A stretch of DNA of 64,000 nucleotides from Ilumatobacteraceae bacterium (GTDB taxonomy: Bacteria > Actinomycetota > Acidimicrobiia > Acidimicrobiales > Ilumatobacteraceae). A model generated the notes under the pieces. That model saw nothing but the letters and a program-made list of their open reading frames with translations, ran no database searches and had not been told where the DNA came from. Below are positions 44,488 to 51,906 of this stretch, piece after piece. The stretch spans positions 24,432 through 88,431 of the forward strand of contig JALHOG010000013.1 of NCBI GenBank assembly GCA_022843125.1. The letters run 5' to 3'. Within the stretch, counting starts at the first letter, position 1, and each line of letters begins with the position of its first letter. The translations under genes and the position numbers were made by a program.

Positions 44488-45009
44488 CTACTGGAATGGC
44501 GGTGGCGGTGATCCGGTCCGCGGTGGGTCGGACGGCTCGAACGGGGACGGGTCGGTCAGGCGGGCGCACACCTGGCAGGTCCAGAGGGTCGCGTCGGGTC
44601 GGAAGCTTGGATCTGGCGCAGAGGTGTAGCGAGCTGGACGGGCGAGCACACCGCACACGGTGACTTCGCGTTCGAGGATGTCGCGGCGGCGCGACATCGG
44701 GTCTCGCGGTGAGCGGAGGGCGTGCCTACGGAACGGGATGTTGCTCTCCGCTCGGGCGCGCTCGAGTGGACGATCGTCGGTGCGTACCGAGCGTGCGCCG
44801 TGGCGGCAGCGCCAGCGGTAGGCGCGCTGGCGGCAAGCGTGCGAGCAGTAGAGACGTGGCCGGCCGGGGCGGTAATCGAGCGGGAACGAGCGATCGCACG
44901 CGGGACAATCCCACTGCTGGATGACACCGGTGATGTAGGCCTCGCGTGGCATGGCGTGGCGGGGGCGAGGCGGTGGCTGATCGATCGGTCGGCGGGAGGT
45001 CGGTGTCAT
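44488..45009 (-). CDS. double zinc-ribbon protein (CxxC...YCxxxCRQRAY type), function unknown
   Basis: 173 residues if started at ATG 45009; ATG 44952 (MPREAYITGVIQQWDCP) would give 154. The first zinc module is WDCPACDRSF...RLYCSHACRQRAYRWRC, a treble-clef-like finger common in small actinobacterial and phage proteins. A basic linker follows (RRHALRSPRDPMSRRRD), then a second cysteine set (VCGVLARP, WTCQVCARLTDP). The protein is strongly basic, consistent with nucleic-acid binding. Its 5' side faces the nine-site repeat array (nearest site 77 bp from 45009), so array and protein may be functionally linked; that is inference. Convergent with psuG. Confidence 0.7.
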   Translation of the reverse strand: MTPTSRRPIDQPPPRPRHAMPREAYITGVIQQWDCPACDRSFPLDYRPGRPRLYCSHACRQRAYRWRCRHGARSVRTDDRPLERARAESNIPFRRHALRSPRDPMSRRRDILEREVTVCGVLARPARYTSAPDPSFRPDATLWTCQVCARLTDPSPFEPSDPPRTGSPPPPFQ

Positions 45010-45084
45010 CGGTGGATCGTGCGCAGAGGGGTGTTGCAGCGGCCGTCGAGGCCGGGTCCCCGATCGTGGTGGTGTCGGGCACTT

Positions 45085-45444
45085 CGTGAATCGTCACGGA
45101 GGTCGATGGTGGTGGTGTCGTGTTCATCGTGAATCGTCACGCCGGTCGGTGGTGGTGTTGTGGGCTCTTCGTGAATCGTCACGCACGTGGTGCTAGTGGT
45201 GTTGTGGGGTCTTCGTGAATCGTCACGCACGTGGTGCTGGTGGTGTCGCTCCGTCGTGAATCGTCACGCAAGCGCAAACGTGCCCGCTCCCCGAGTTGTG
45301 GATGATGCGTGACGATTCACGATGGGGGCGAGCGGTCTGCGGTCGATGCGTGACGATTCACGATGGGGGCGAGCGGTCTGCGGTCGATGCGTGACGATTC
45401 ACGATGGGGGCGAGCGGTCTGCGGTCGATGCGTGACGATTCACG
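45085..45444. repeat. nine-site phased array of a 14-bp interrupted palindrome, in two inverted blocks
   Basis: Block 1 holds five copies of CGTGAATCGTCACG, cores (GTGAATCGTCAC) at 45086, 45129, 45171, 45215 and 45256. Block 2 holds four copies in reverse orientation, CGTGACGATTCACG, cores at 45309, 45350, 45391 and 45432. Spacings are 43, 42, 44, 41, then 53 across the junction, then 41, 41, 41. In block 2 three complete 41-bp units (45309-45431) are identical; in block 1 only the palindrome is conserved and the intervals are GT-rich and variable. The site has CGTGA / TCACG arms around four bases. The array occupies the 480-bp gap between the zinc-ribbon gene and the reductase gene, the only gap over 300 bp in the window. 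No ORF of convincing composition lies inside. Confidence 0.95.
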
Positions 45445-45490
45445 ATGGGGGCGAACGGCCTCTGTTCAGCGACTCTCCGAACGTCGAGGG

Positions 45491-46075
45491 TCAGAGCTTC
45501 GCGGCGGTGCGCTCGACCCGGTCGAGCCAGGCGACCCGCTTGGCGTCGTCGGCTCGATCGAGGCCGTAGATCGCACACCACGTCGTGCGTGTCCGCTTCG
45601 AACACATCGCTCGGATCGACCGGAACGCGACTCGCTTGCCCGTCTCGCCCTCGAGTGCGTTCATGTACTTGGGGGACCCGTGGCTCGTGACTACGACGAT
45701 GCGCCGGATGTTGGTGAGCAGCGGACGCAGGATGTTCGCACCCGCCGGTAGCTCCCAGGCAACCCCCGACACCCACACCCGGTCGATCCAGCCCTTCAGC
45801 ATCGCAGGCTGACCACTCCACCACGTCGGGTACACCAGCACGAGCGCCTCGGCCCACGCCAGGTCGTCGGCGTACTGCTGCAACTCGGGCGCGACACCCG
45901 GGTCCGCGTGGGTGCGCCGCTCCTCACTGCTCATCGTCGGCTCGAAACCCTCGGCGTACAGGTCGGTGATCCTGGTCTCGTGGCCGGCACGCGCCAGCCC
46001 GATCAGAACCCGATCCTTGGCCGCAGCGACGAGCGACTCGGGATTGGGATGGCAATGCACCACCAGCACCCGCAT
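45491..46075 (-). CDS. flavodoxin-fold NAD(P)H-dependent oxidoreductase (copy 2)
   Basis: 194 residues from ATG 46075 (MRVLVVHCHPNPESLVAAAK). Quinone-reductase/KefF-type fold with the flavin phosphate region in the first loop, VLVYPTWWSGQPAMLKGWIDRV (FMN or FAD and dimer contact) and VVVTSHGSPKYMN. It likely reduces quinones by two electrons using NAD(P)H. It is a tandem paralogue of the gene at 46089-46676, 13 nt downstream of it, and shares YPTWWSGQPA(M/V)LKGW. The first long ORF extension is rejected because it overlaps that paralogue. Confidence 0.88.
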   Translation of the reverse strand: MRVLVVHCHPNPESLVAAAKDRVLIGLARAGHETRITDLYAEGFEPTMSSEERRTHADPGVAPELQQYADDLAWAEALVLVYPTWWSGQPAMLKGWIDRVWVSGVAWELPAGANILRPLLTNIRRIVVVTSHGSPKYMNALEGETGKRVAFRSIRAMCSKRTRTTWCAIYGLDRADDAKRVAWLDRVERTAAKL

Positions 46076-46088
46076 CACGGCCACCTCG

Positions 46089-46676
46089 TCACAGCCGTGC
46101 CATCCGCTTCTGGATGCGGGCGAGGAACTCGCGCCTGTCCTCGTCGGTCGTGGTGTCCATCGCGTACAGCGCGAGCCACGTCGAACGCGCGAACGTCCCA
46201 CACGACAACCGTAACGCCCTCGTGATCACGCGGCGCCCGTTGTCGTTGATCAACCACACGTACCGCCGCGGCGACCCGTACGTGCTGATCCCGACGATCC
46301 GGCGGATGTGTTTGAGACCGGGCTGCACCTTGTTCCGCTCGTCGAGATAGAACCCGACACCGGGCACCATCACGCGTTCGAGCCAACCCTTGAGCACCGC
46401 CGGCTGGCCACTCCACCAGGTGGGGTAGACGAACACCAGGGCGTCGGAGCGCTTGAGCCGAGCCGCATAGTCGGCCACCTGTGGATCCTTGATCGGGTCG
46501 TCGCCTTCGTAGCCGACCCGTTCCTCGAGCGACATCTGGGCGCGGAAGCCGTCGGCGTAGAGGTCGATCACGTCGGTCGTGTGACCGGCTGCCTCGAGTG
46601 CCGTCACGGCGGTATGTGCCGCAGCGTGCGTGAAGCTGTCGTCGCAGGGATGGGCGATCAGGACGAGAGCGTGCAT
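46089..46676 (-). CDS. flavodoxin-fold NAD(P)H-dependent oxidoreductase (copy 1)
   Basis: 195 residues from ATG 46676 (MHALVLIAHPCDDSFTHAAA). Same fold and motifs as its neighbour: VIDLYADGF, VFVYPTWWSGQPAVLKGWLERVMVPG and IVGISTYGSPRRY. Likely FMN/FAD quinone or nitro-compound reductase. It starts 4 nt after the GNAT gene ends, so GNAT-copy1-copy2 form a leftward operon whose promoter is at 47303. The two copies have diverged clearly in the C-terminal half, suggesting different substrates. Confidence 0.88.
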   Translation of the reverse strand: MHALVLIAHPCDDSFTHAAAHTAVTALEAAGHTTDVIDLYADGFRAQMSLEERVGYEGDDPIKDPQVADYAARLKRSDALVFVYPTWWSGQPAVLKGWLERVMVPGVGFYLDERNKVQPGLKHIRRIVGISTYGSPRRYVWLINDNGRRVITRALRLSCGTFARSTWLALYAMDTTTDEDRREFLARIQKRMARL

Positions 46677-46680
46677 CGGG

Positions 46681-47295
46681 TCAGTTCGCGAGCCTGTGCT
46701 CGAGGCCGACGCGCACGTCGGCCCACTCGGTGTCGGTCACGGAGTACATCGCCGAGTCCCGCGGCTCGACCGGGTCGGAGTTGTACCGCACACGATGGTG
46801 CCGCAACACACCCTCGAACGTCGCACCGATCCGCTCGATCGCCGTGCGACTGCGCACGTTGGCGGCATCGGTGCAGAGCGCCACCCGCCACACGCCGAGC
46901 GTGTCGAACGCATACGAGAGCAGGAGCAGCTTCGCCTCGGTGTTGATCGGTGTGCGCTGCGCCGCGGCGGCCAACCACGTCCCGCCGATCTCGACCTCAT
47001 CGGGGGTCGCACGCCCGCGCCACCAGCGGATCTCCATGAACCGGGTGCAACCGACGACTTCGCCGGTGTCGAGCCGGCGCTGAGCGAACGGCAACGCCTC
47101 GCCCTCGGCCTGGAGCCCGAGCAGGGTGTCGACGTACTCGGCCATCGCCGACCGCGACGCGGGCACCCAGGTGTGCGCGAACGTGCCGCGATCAGCATCG
47201 GCCGCGTTGACGAGGTCGTCGACGTGAGCGGGCTCGAGCGGTTCCAGCTGGGCGAAGGTCCCGGTGAGGGTGACACGTTCGAGTGGGCGAGGCAC
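46681..47295 (-). CDS. GNAT N-acetyltransferase (RimJ/RimL-like)
   Basis: About 204 residues from GTG 47295 (VPRPLERVTLTGTFAQLEPL). Acetyltransferase_3 layout with GTWLAAAAQRTPINTEAKLLLLSYAFDTLGVWRV (acetyl-CoA binding region) and DAANVRSRTAIERIGATFEGVLR (the N-x-x-S-R-x-x-x-E-x-x-G motif). The substrate is unknown; the family acetylates protein N-termini or small amines. The start is moved from GTG 47304 to 47295 because the TACCGT hexamer at 47303-47308 overlaps the former and sits 7 nt before the latter. Head of the operon with the two reductases. Confidence 0.88.
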   Translation of the reverse strand: MPRPLERVTLTGTFAQLEPLEPAHVDDLVNAADADRGTFAHTWVPASRSAMAEYVDTLLGLQAEGEALPFAQRRLDTGEVVGCTRFMEIRWWRGRATPDEVEIGGTWLAAAAQRTPINTEAKLLLLSYAFDTLGVWRVALCTDAANVRSRTAIERIGATFEGVLRHHRVRYNSDPVEPRDSAMYSVTDTEWADVRVGLEHRLAN

Positions 47296-47302
47296 GCCGG
47301 TC

Positions 47303-47308
47303 ACGGTA
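47303..47308 (-). promoter_or_regulatory. -10 element of the GNAT-reductase operon, decides the start
   Basis: TACCGT on the minus strand overlaps the alternative GTG at 47304 and lies 7 nt before GTG 47295. It occupies most of the short space to the divergent aminotransferase gene. Confidence 0.55.
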
Positions 47309-47318
47309 CTCGCCTGCC

Positions 47319-48497
47319 ATGATCGGGCTCATGAACGCTCGGCGCGACGCCTACGGTCTTCGGTCACTCGACATCGAGCGGCTCCGCACCAAGGGCGGCA
47401 CCAAGTGGCAGACGCCTGGCCTCCCCTTCGCCGCATGGGTGGCCGACATGGACTTCGACGTCGCGCCAGAGATCGCAGACGCTCTCCGACACCTGGTCGA
47501 TCGCAGCGAGTTCGGCTATCCCGACTGGGGCGGGATCTTCGCGTTGTCGCCCGCCGCCCGCCTTTTCCCGTCCCGCCAGGCCGAGCGGTACGGCTGGGAA
47601 CCGCGCATCGACCGGCTGCACGACCTCGCCGACGTCATCCAGGGCGTCCGGGCGACCATCTTCCACCTCTCGCAGCCCGGCGACGGCGTCGTGCTCCATC
47701 TCCCCGCGTACCACCCGTTCCTGCACACGATCGAGGAGATGGATCGCGAACTGGTCCCGGTGAGCTGGACCGGCGATGCCTTCGACTACGACGATCTCGA
47801 GCAGCGGCTCGCCGCATCCGGCGGCGCTCGCGTCTGGATCCTGTGCCATCCGCACAACCCGCTGGGCCGCGTCTTCGAACGTGACGAACTCGAGCGCATC
47901 GCCGACATCGCGACCCGCCACGACCTGGTCGTCATCTCCGACGAGATCCACGCCGACCTCACCCTGCCCGGCCACGCGCACATCCCGTTCGAATCGCTCG
48001 ACCCCACCGTCTCTGCGCGCACCGTCACCGTCACCTCCGCCTCGAAGGCGTTCAACCTCGCCGGGCTGCGGTGGGCGGTGCTCCACGCCGGTCACGAACC
48101 GATGCACCGCGCGCTCGAACGCCTCCCCGGCCACTACCTCGGCGCCCCGAACATCATGGCCGTCACCGCCACCGTCACCGCCTGGACTCACGGTGACGAC
48201 TGGCTCAGCGCCGTCATCGACGTCATCGACGAGAACCGTCGCGTCCTGCCCGAGCTGCTGACCGAGCACCTCGATGGCGCTCGCTGCCACCCACTCGAGG
48301 CGACCTATCTGGCCTGGGTCGACTGCCGCTCGCTCGGCCTGGGCGACGACCCGGCGCACACGTTCCGTGCCCGCGGGGTCGAGGTGAACCCGGGCAACCA
48401 GTTCAGCCCGCACGGCCACGGCGCAGGCCACGTGCGGCTCAACATCGCGACCAGCCCGGCGATCCTGGCGGCCACCGTGATGGCGATGGCGGGATGA
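47319..48497 (+). CDS. PatB/MalY-type PLP enzyme (aminotransferase class I/II, cystathionine beta-lyase-like)
   Basis: 392 residues from ATG 47319; ATG 47331 is also possible. Fold type I: FAAWVADMDFDVAPEIADAL (the WVADMDF phrase typical of PatB/MalY), PAYHPF, CHPHNPLGRVF, VISDEIHADLTL and the PLP lysine in TSASKAFNLAGLR. Such enzymes cleave C-S bonds of cystathionine or cysteine conjugates, or act as aminotransferases. Only 23 bp separate it from the divergent GNAT gene, so their promoters must overlap. Substrate not determined. Confidence 0.9.
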   Translation: MIGLMNARRDAYGLRSLDIERLRTKGGTKWQTPGLPFAAWVADMDFDVAPEIADALRHLVDRSEFGYPDWGGIFALSPAARLFPSRQAERYGWEPRIDRLHDLADVIQGVRATIFHLSQPGDGVVLHLPAYHPFLHTIEEMDRELVPVSWTGDAFDYDDLEQRLAASGGARVWILCHPHNPLGRVFERDELERIADIATRHDLVVISDEIHADLTLPGHAHIPFESLDPTVSARTVTVTSASKAFNLAGLRWAVLHAGHEPMHRALERLPGHYLGAPNIMAVTATVTAWTHGDDWLSAVIDVIDENRRVLPELLTEHLDGARCHPLEATYLAWVDCRSLGLGDDPAHTFRARGVEVNPGNQFSPHGHGAGHVRLNIATSPAILAATVMAMAG

Positions 48498-48553
48498 CTC
48501 GAACGGCGACCGACGGCACGTCCGAGCGCTGTGCGGGAAGCCTGATCGCCGTC

Positions 48554-48559
48554 TACCGT
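48554..48559 (+). promoter_or_regulatory. -10-like element of ccdA
   Basis: TACCGT, 11 nt before GTG 48571. Confidence 0.4.
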
Positions 48560-48570
48560 GTTCCCCACTT

Positions 48571-49422
48571 GTGCTGAACGGACCATTCGCGCTCGCCCTC
48601 GTCGCCGGCATGGTGGCGACCGTTAACCCGTGCGGCTTCGCGCTGCTCCCCGCGTACCTGTCCGCCTTCGTCGGCATGGACGACCGCGGCTCCAGGATGA
48701 GTGCCGTCGGCCGAGCGATCGCAGTGTCCGCAGTGCTCACCGCCGGCTTCGTCACCGTGTTCGGCCTGATCGGCGTCGTGTTCGGCAGCGCCCTCAGCGA
48801 GGTCCAGCAGCGAGCTCCCTGGTTCACGATCGTCCTCGGTGTCATCCTCGTCGGGCTCGGCATCTACATGCTCACCGGCCGCGAGTTCACCCTGCGCATC
48901 CCCAAGCTCCAGCGCGGCGGATCGGACGGCACCATGCTCTCGATGTACCTGTTCGGCCTGTCGTATGCGCTGGCGTCCCTCACCTGCGCCATCGCGCCGT
49001 TCCTCGGGGTCACGTCGAGCGCCGCCACCGGCAACCTGGCGTCGCGCATCGTGACGTTCTCCCTGTACGGAGTGGGCATGGGTCTGGTGGTGACCGTCCT
49101 CACGGTCGCCGTCGCGTTGGCCCGCTCTGGTGTCGTCGCCCGGTTCCGCTCGTTCATCCCGCACATGAACCGGATCGCCGGGGTGCTCATGCTGATCGCC
49201 GGCGCCTATGTCGCGTACTACGGCTGGTTCGAGCTGCGGGTGCTCGAGTTCGGCTCGGACGGTGACGATCCGATCATCGACGTCGCGCTCGACGTGCAGT
49301 CGAGACTGCAGAGCCTGATGCCGAACCAGGGCAACTACGGCTGGTACACGCTCGGCGCGTTCGGTCTGATCGGCGCCGCAGTGGCCTGGTCGAAGCGCAC
49401 GCACAGCGTCGACCCGGCCTGA
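48571..49422 (+). CDS. ccdA: CcdA-type thiol-disulfide transmembrane protein
   Basis: 283 residues from GTG 48571. Six or more TM segments with the two redox cysteines in TVNPCGFALLPAYL (Cys21) and ASLTCAIAPFLG (Cys139), the DsbD-beta/CcdA signature. It carries electrons from cytoplasmic thioredoxin across the membrane for cytochrome c maturation or other extracytoplasmic thiol reduction. A soluble tail of about 60 residues includes another hydrophobic segment at the end. No ResA, CcsA or CcsB genes are adjacent, so the partner is unknown. Convergent with the dehydrogenase gene, 2 nt apart. Confidence 0.9.
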   Translation: MLNGPFALALVAGMVATVNPCGFALLPAYLSAFVGMDDRGSRMSAVGRAIAVSAVLTAGFVTVFGLIGVVFGSALSEVQQRAPWFTIVLGVILVGLGIYMLTGREFTLRIPKLQRGGSDGTMLSMYLFGLSYALASLTCAIAPFLGVTSSAATGNLASRIVTFSLYGVGMGLVVTVLTVAVALARSGVVARFRSFIPHMNRIAGVLMLIAGAYVAYYGWFELRVLEFGSDGDDPIIDVALDVQSRLQSLMPNQGNYGWYTLGAFGLIGAAVAWSKRTHSVDPA

Positions 49423-49424
49423 CG

Positions 49425-51881
49425 TCACGCACGCATCCGCAGACCCTCCGGATCGAGCACCGGCTCGTGGCGGATCACCGCCGGGCGACGCCGCCCGATG
49501 ATCTCGATCTCGAACCGGCCCTCGCTGTGCACCAACTCGGTCGGGATGTACCCGAGCGCGAGTGACACCCCCGAGTAGTGGGCGTATCCACCCGAGGTGA
49601 CCCAGCCGACCACGGTGCTGCCGTCGGCTCCCTCGTGCCACACCGGCTCGTCGCCGATCACGTCGGCCGGAGCGTCCGGATCGACGTCGACCTCGAACAT
49701 CACCAGTGAGCGCTGAGGACCACCGTTGGCGATCTCGGCCTCGACGGCTTCCCGCCCGATGAACTCGTGATCGAACTTGAGCACCCGGTCCATGCCCGCC
49801 TCGAGTGGCGTGTAGATCGGCCGGTACTCGCGGAACCAGGTCCCGAAGCTCTTCTCCAACCGCATCGTGATCAACGCCCGGAACCCGAACAACCGCATGT
49901 CGAACTCGCGCCCCGCATCCCAGAGCAGATCGAACAGATACCGCTGATACTCGGGCGCACACCAGATCTCGTAGCCGAGATCACCGGTGTACGTCATCCG
50001 CGACAGCCACACCGGTGCCATGCCGAGGTCGACCCGCCGGAACGCCATGAACGGGAAGTCGGCCGTGGCGAGTGACGTGTCGGTCAGCGCCTGCAGCACG
50101 TCGCGCGAACGCGGCCCCGCCACCGTCAACCCGACCATCGACAGCGACAACACCTCGAAACGGATCGGCGAATCGGTCGGCAGATGGTCGAGGAACCAGC
50201 GCGGGTGGTGGACCTCGGCCGCCTGGGAGCCGAACAGGAAGAATTCGTCGTCACCGACCCGGCTCACCGAGAACTCGCCGACGATCATGCCCTGGCGGTT
50301 GAGCATCGCCGTGAGGTTGGTGCGGCCGATCTTCGGGAGCCGGTTGGTGAACAAACCCTGAAGCCATGCAGCGGCACCATCGCCCGACACCCGGTACTTC
50401 GCGAAGTTCGAAGCCTCACTGAGGCCGACCCGCTCGCGCACGGCCCGCGACTCCTCGGCGACCAGCTCGAACGCGTTCGAACGGTAGAACGTGACGTCCT
50501 CAACCGGTGGCTTGCCTGCTTCCTGGAACCAGAGCGGGTGCTCGAGGCCGAAGCCGGCGCCCATGACCGCATTGTGATCGAGAAGACGGTCGTAGATCGG
50601 GGTCGTCAGCAGTGGCCGGGCGGCCGGCAACTCCTCGTTGGGGAACGTGATCCGGAACCGCCGGGAGTAGTTCTCCCGGACCTTCGCGTTGGTGAACGCG
50701 AGCGTCGCGAAGTCGCCGTACCGGGCGACGTCCATCGCCCAGATGTCGGCACCGGGGTCACCGTTCACCATCCACTCGGCGAGCGAGAGCCCGACGCCGC
50801 CGCCCTGCGACAACCCGGCCATCACCGCGCACGCCGACCACATGCCGCGCATGCCCTTGATCGGGCCGACCAGCGGGTTGCCGTCGGGGCTGAACGTGAA
50901 CGGCCCGTTGACGAACTTCTTGATGCCGGCGCGCCCGACCGCGGGGAAGTGCTCGAAGGCGCGTTCGAGCTCGGGCGCGATCCGGTCGAGATCGTGGGGG
51001 AGCAGCTGGAACACGAAGTCCCACGGGGTCTCCTTCGCCGCCCACACCCGGTTGTCCTGCTCGTAGGTGCCGAGCAGGATCGACTGGCCTTCCTGCCGGG
51101 CGTAGATCTCGCCGGCGAAGTCGATCATGTGCGGCAGCTCGCGGCCGTTCGCCTCGTTGTACGAGATCACCTCGTCCATCGGCTCGGTCATCAGGTAGTG
51201 GTGCTCCATCGCGAGCACGGGCAGCTCGAGCCCGGCCATGCGGCCGACCTCGCGAGCCCACAGGCCGCCGGCGTTCACGACGTGCTCGGCATGGATGGTC
51301 GCGCCGTCGCGGTCGGTGATGACGTCCCACGTGCCGTCCTGGCGCTGGCTCAGACCGGTGACCCAGGTGTCGGTGTAGACCTGGGCGCCACGGTTGCGCG
51401 CGCAGATCGCGTAGGCGTGCGTCACGCCGTACGGGTCGACGGAGCCCTCGTCCTCGTCGTAGAGCGCACCGACGAAGAACTTCTCCTCCAGGAGCGGGTT
51501 GAGCTCCTTGGCCTCCTTCATCGAGATGATCTCCATGTGCATCCCGAGATAGCGGCCGCGCGCCTGCGCCATCCGCAGCCAGTCGAGGCGCTCCGGCGTG
51601 TCGGCGAGCTGGATTCCGCCGGGAAGATGGATGCCGCAGTTCTGACCCGACTCGGCCTCGATCTCCTTGTAGAGGTTGACCGTGTACTGCTGGAGGCGGG
51701 CGACGTTGGGGTCACCGTTGAGCGTGTGCATGCCGCCCGCGGCGTGCCAGGTCGACCCGGCGGTGAGCTGCTTGCGCTCGAGCAGCACGACGTCGGTCCA
51801 GCCGGCCTTCGTGAGGTGGTAGAGCACGCTGGCCCCGACGACACCGCCGCCGATCACCACCACTTGCGCAGACGACTTCAC
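49425..51881 (-). CDS. FAD-dependent dehydrogenase fused to GcvT-type domain (dimethylglycine/sarcosine dehydrogenase-like)
   Basis: 818 residues from GTG 51881 with a strong AAGGAG site 8 nt upstream. The N-terminal DAO domain has GGGVVGASVLYHL (FAD Rossmann) and AGSTWHAAGGMHTL, whose His matches the covalent-FAD histidine of dimethylglycine dehydrogenase. An FAO_M-like middle domain (about 370-430) precedes a C-terminal GcvT aminomethyltransferase-fold domain (about 435-815) with KYRVSGDGAAAWLQGLFTNRL and YTGDLGYEIW. It should oxidise an N-methyl group and pass the one-carbon unit to tetrahydrofolate. It follows the MttB-family gene by 25 nt, giving a methylamine/betaine-type catabolic locus. 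Confidence 0.9.
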   Translation of the reverse strand: MKSSAQVVVIGGGVVGASVLYHLTKAGWTDVVLLERKQLTAGSTWHAAGGMHTLNGDPNVARLQQYTVNLYKEIEAESGQNCGIHLPGGIQLADTPERLDWLRMAQARGRYLGMHMEIISMKEAKELNPLLEEKFFVGALYDEDEGSVDPYGVTHAYAICARNRGAQVYTDTWVTGLSQRQDGTWDVITDRDGATIHAEHVVNAGGLWAREVGRMAGLELPVLAMEHHYLMTEPMDEVISYNEANGRELPHMIDFAGEIYARQEGQSILLGTYEQDNRVWAAKETPWDFVFQLLPHDLDRIAPELERAFEHFPAVGRAGIKKFVNGPFTFSPDGNPLVGPIKGMRGMWSACAVMAGLSQGGGVGLSLAEWMVNGDPGADIWAMDVARYGDFATLAFTNAKVRENYSRRFRITFPNEELPAARPLLTTPIYDRLLDHNAVMGAGFGLEHPLWFQEAGKPPVEDVTFYRSNAFELVAEESRAVRERVGLSEASNFAKYRVSGDGAAAWLQGLFTNRLPKIGRTNLTAMLNRQGMIVGEFSVSRVGDDEFFLFGSQAAEVHHPRWFLDHLPTDSPIRFEVLSLSMVGLTVAGPRSRDVLQALTDTSLATADFPFMAFRRVDLGMAPVWLSRMTYTGDLGYEIWCAPEYQRYLFDLLWDAGREFDMRLFGFRALITMRLEKSFGTWFREYRPIYTPLEAGMDRVLKFDHEFIGREAVEAEIANGGPQRSLVMFEVDVDPDAPADVIGDEPVWHEGADGSTVVGWVTSGGYAHYSGVSLALGYIPTELVHSEGRFEIEIIGRRRPAVIRHEPVLDPEGLRMRA

Positions 51882-51906
51882 GTTCGGTTCTCCTTGGCTG
51901 GATCTG

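Noticed and set aside
45006..45230. Short ORF reading through block 1 of the array on the minus strand
   Set aside because: Its sequence is a by-product of the repeats (VTIHE and RDDSR phrases recur with the palindrome) and no ribosome site or separate promoter is seen.
45085..45444. CRISPR array
   Set aside because: The conserved unit is only 14 bp, too short for a CRISPR repeat. Half the array has identical intervals instead of unique spacers, the orientation inverts in the middle, and no cas gene is in the window.
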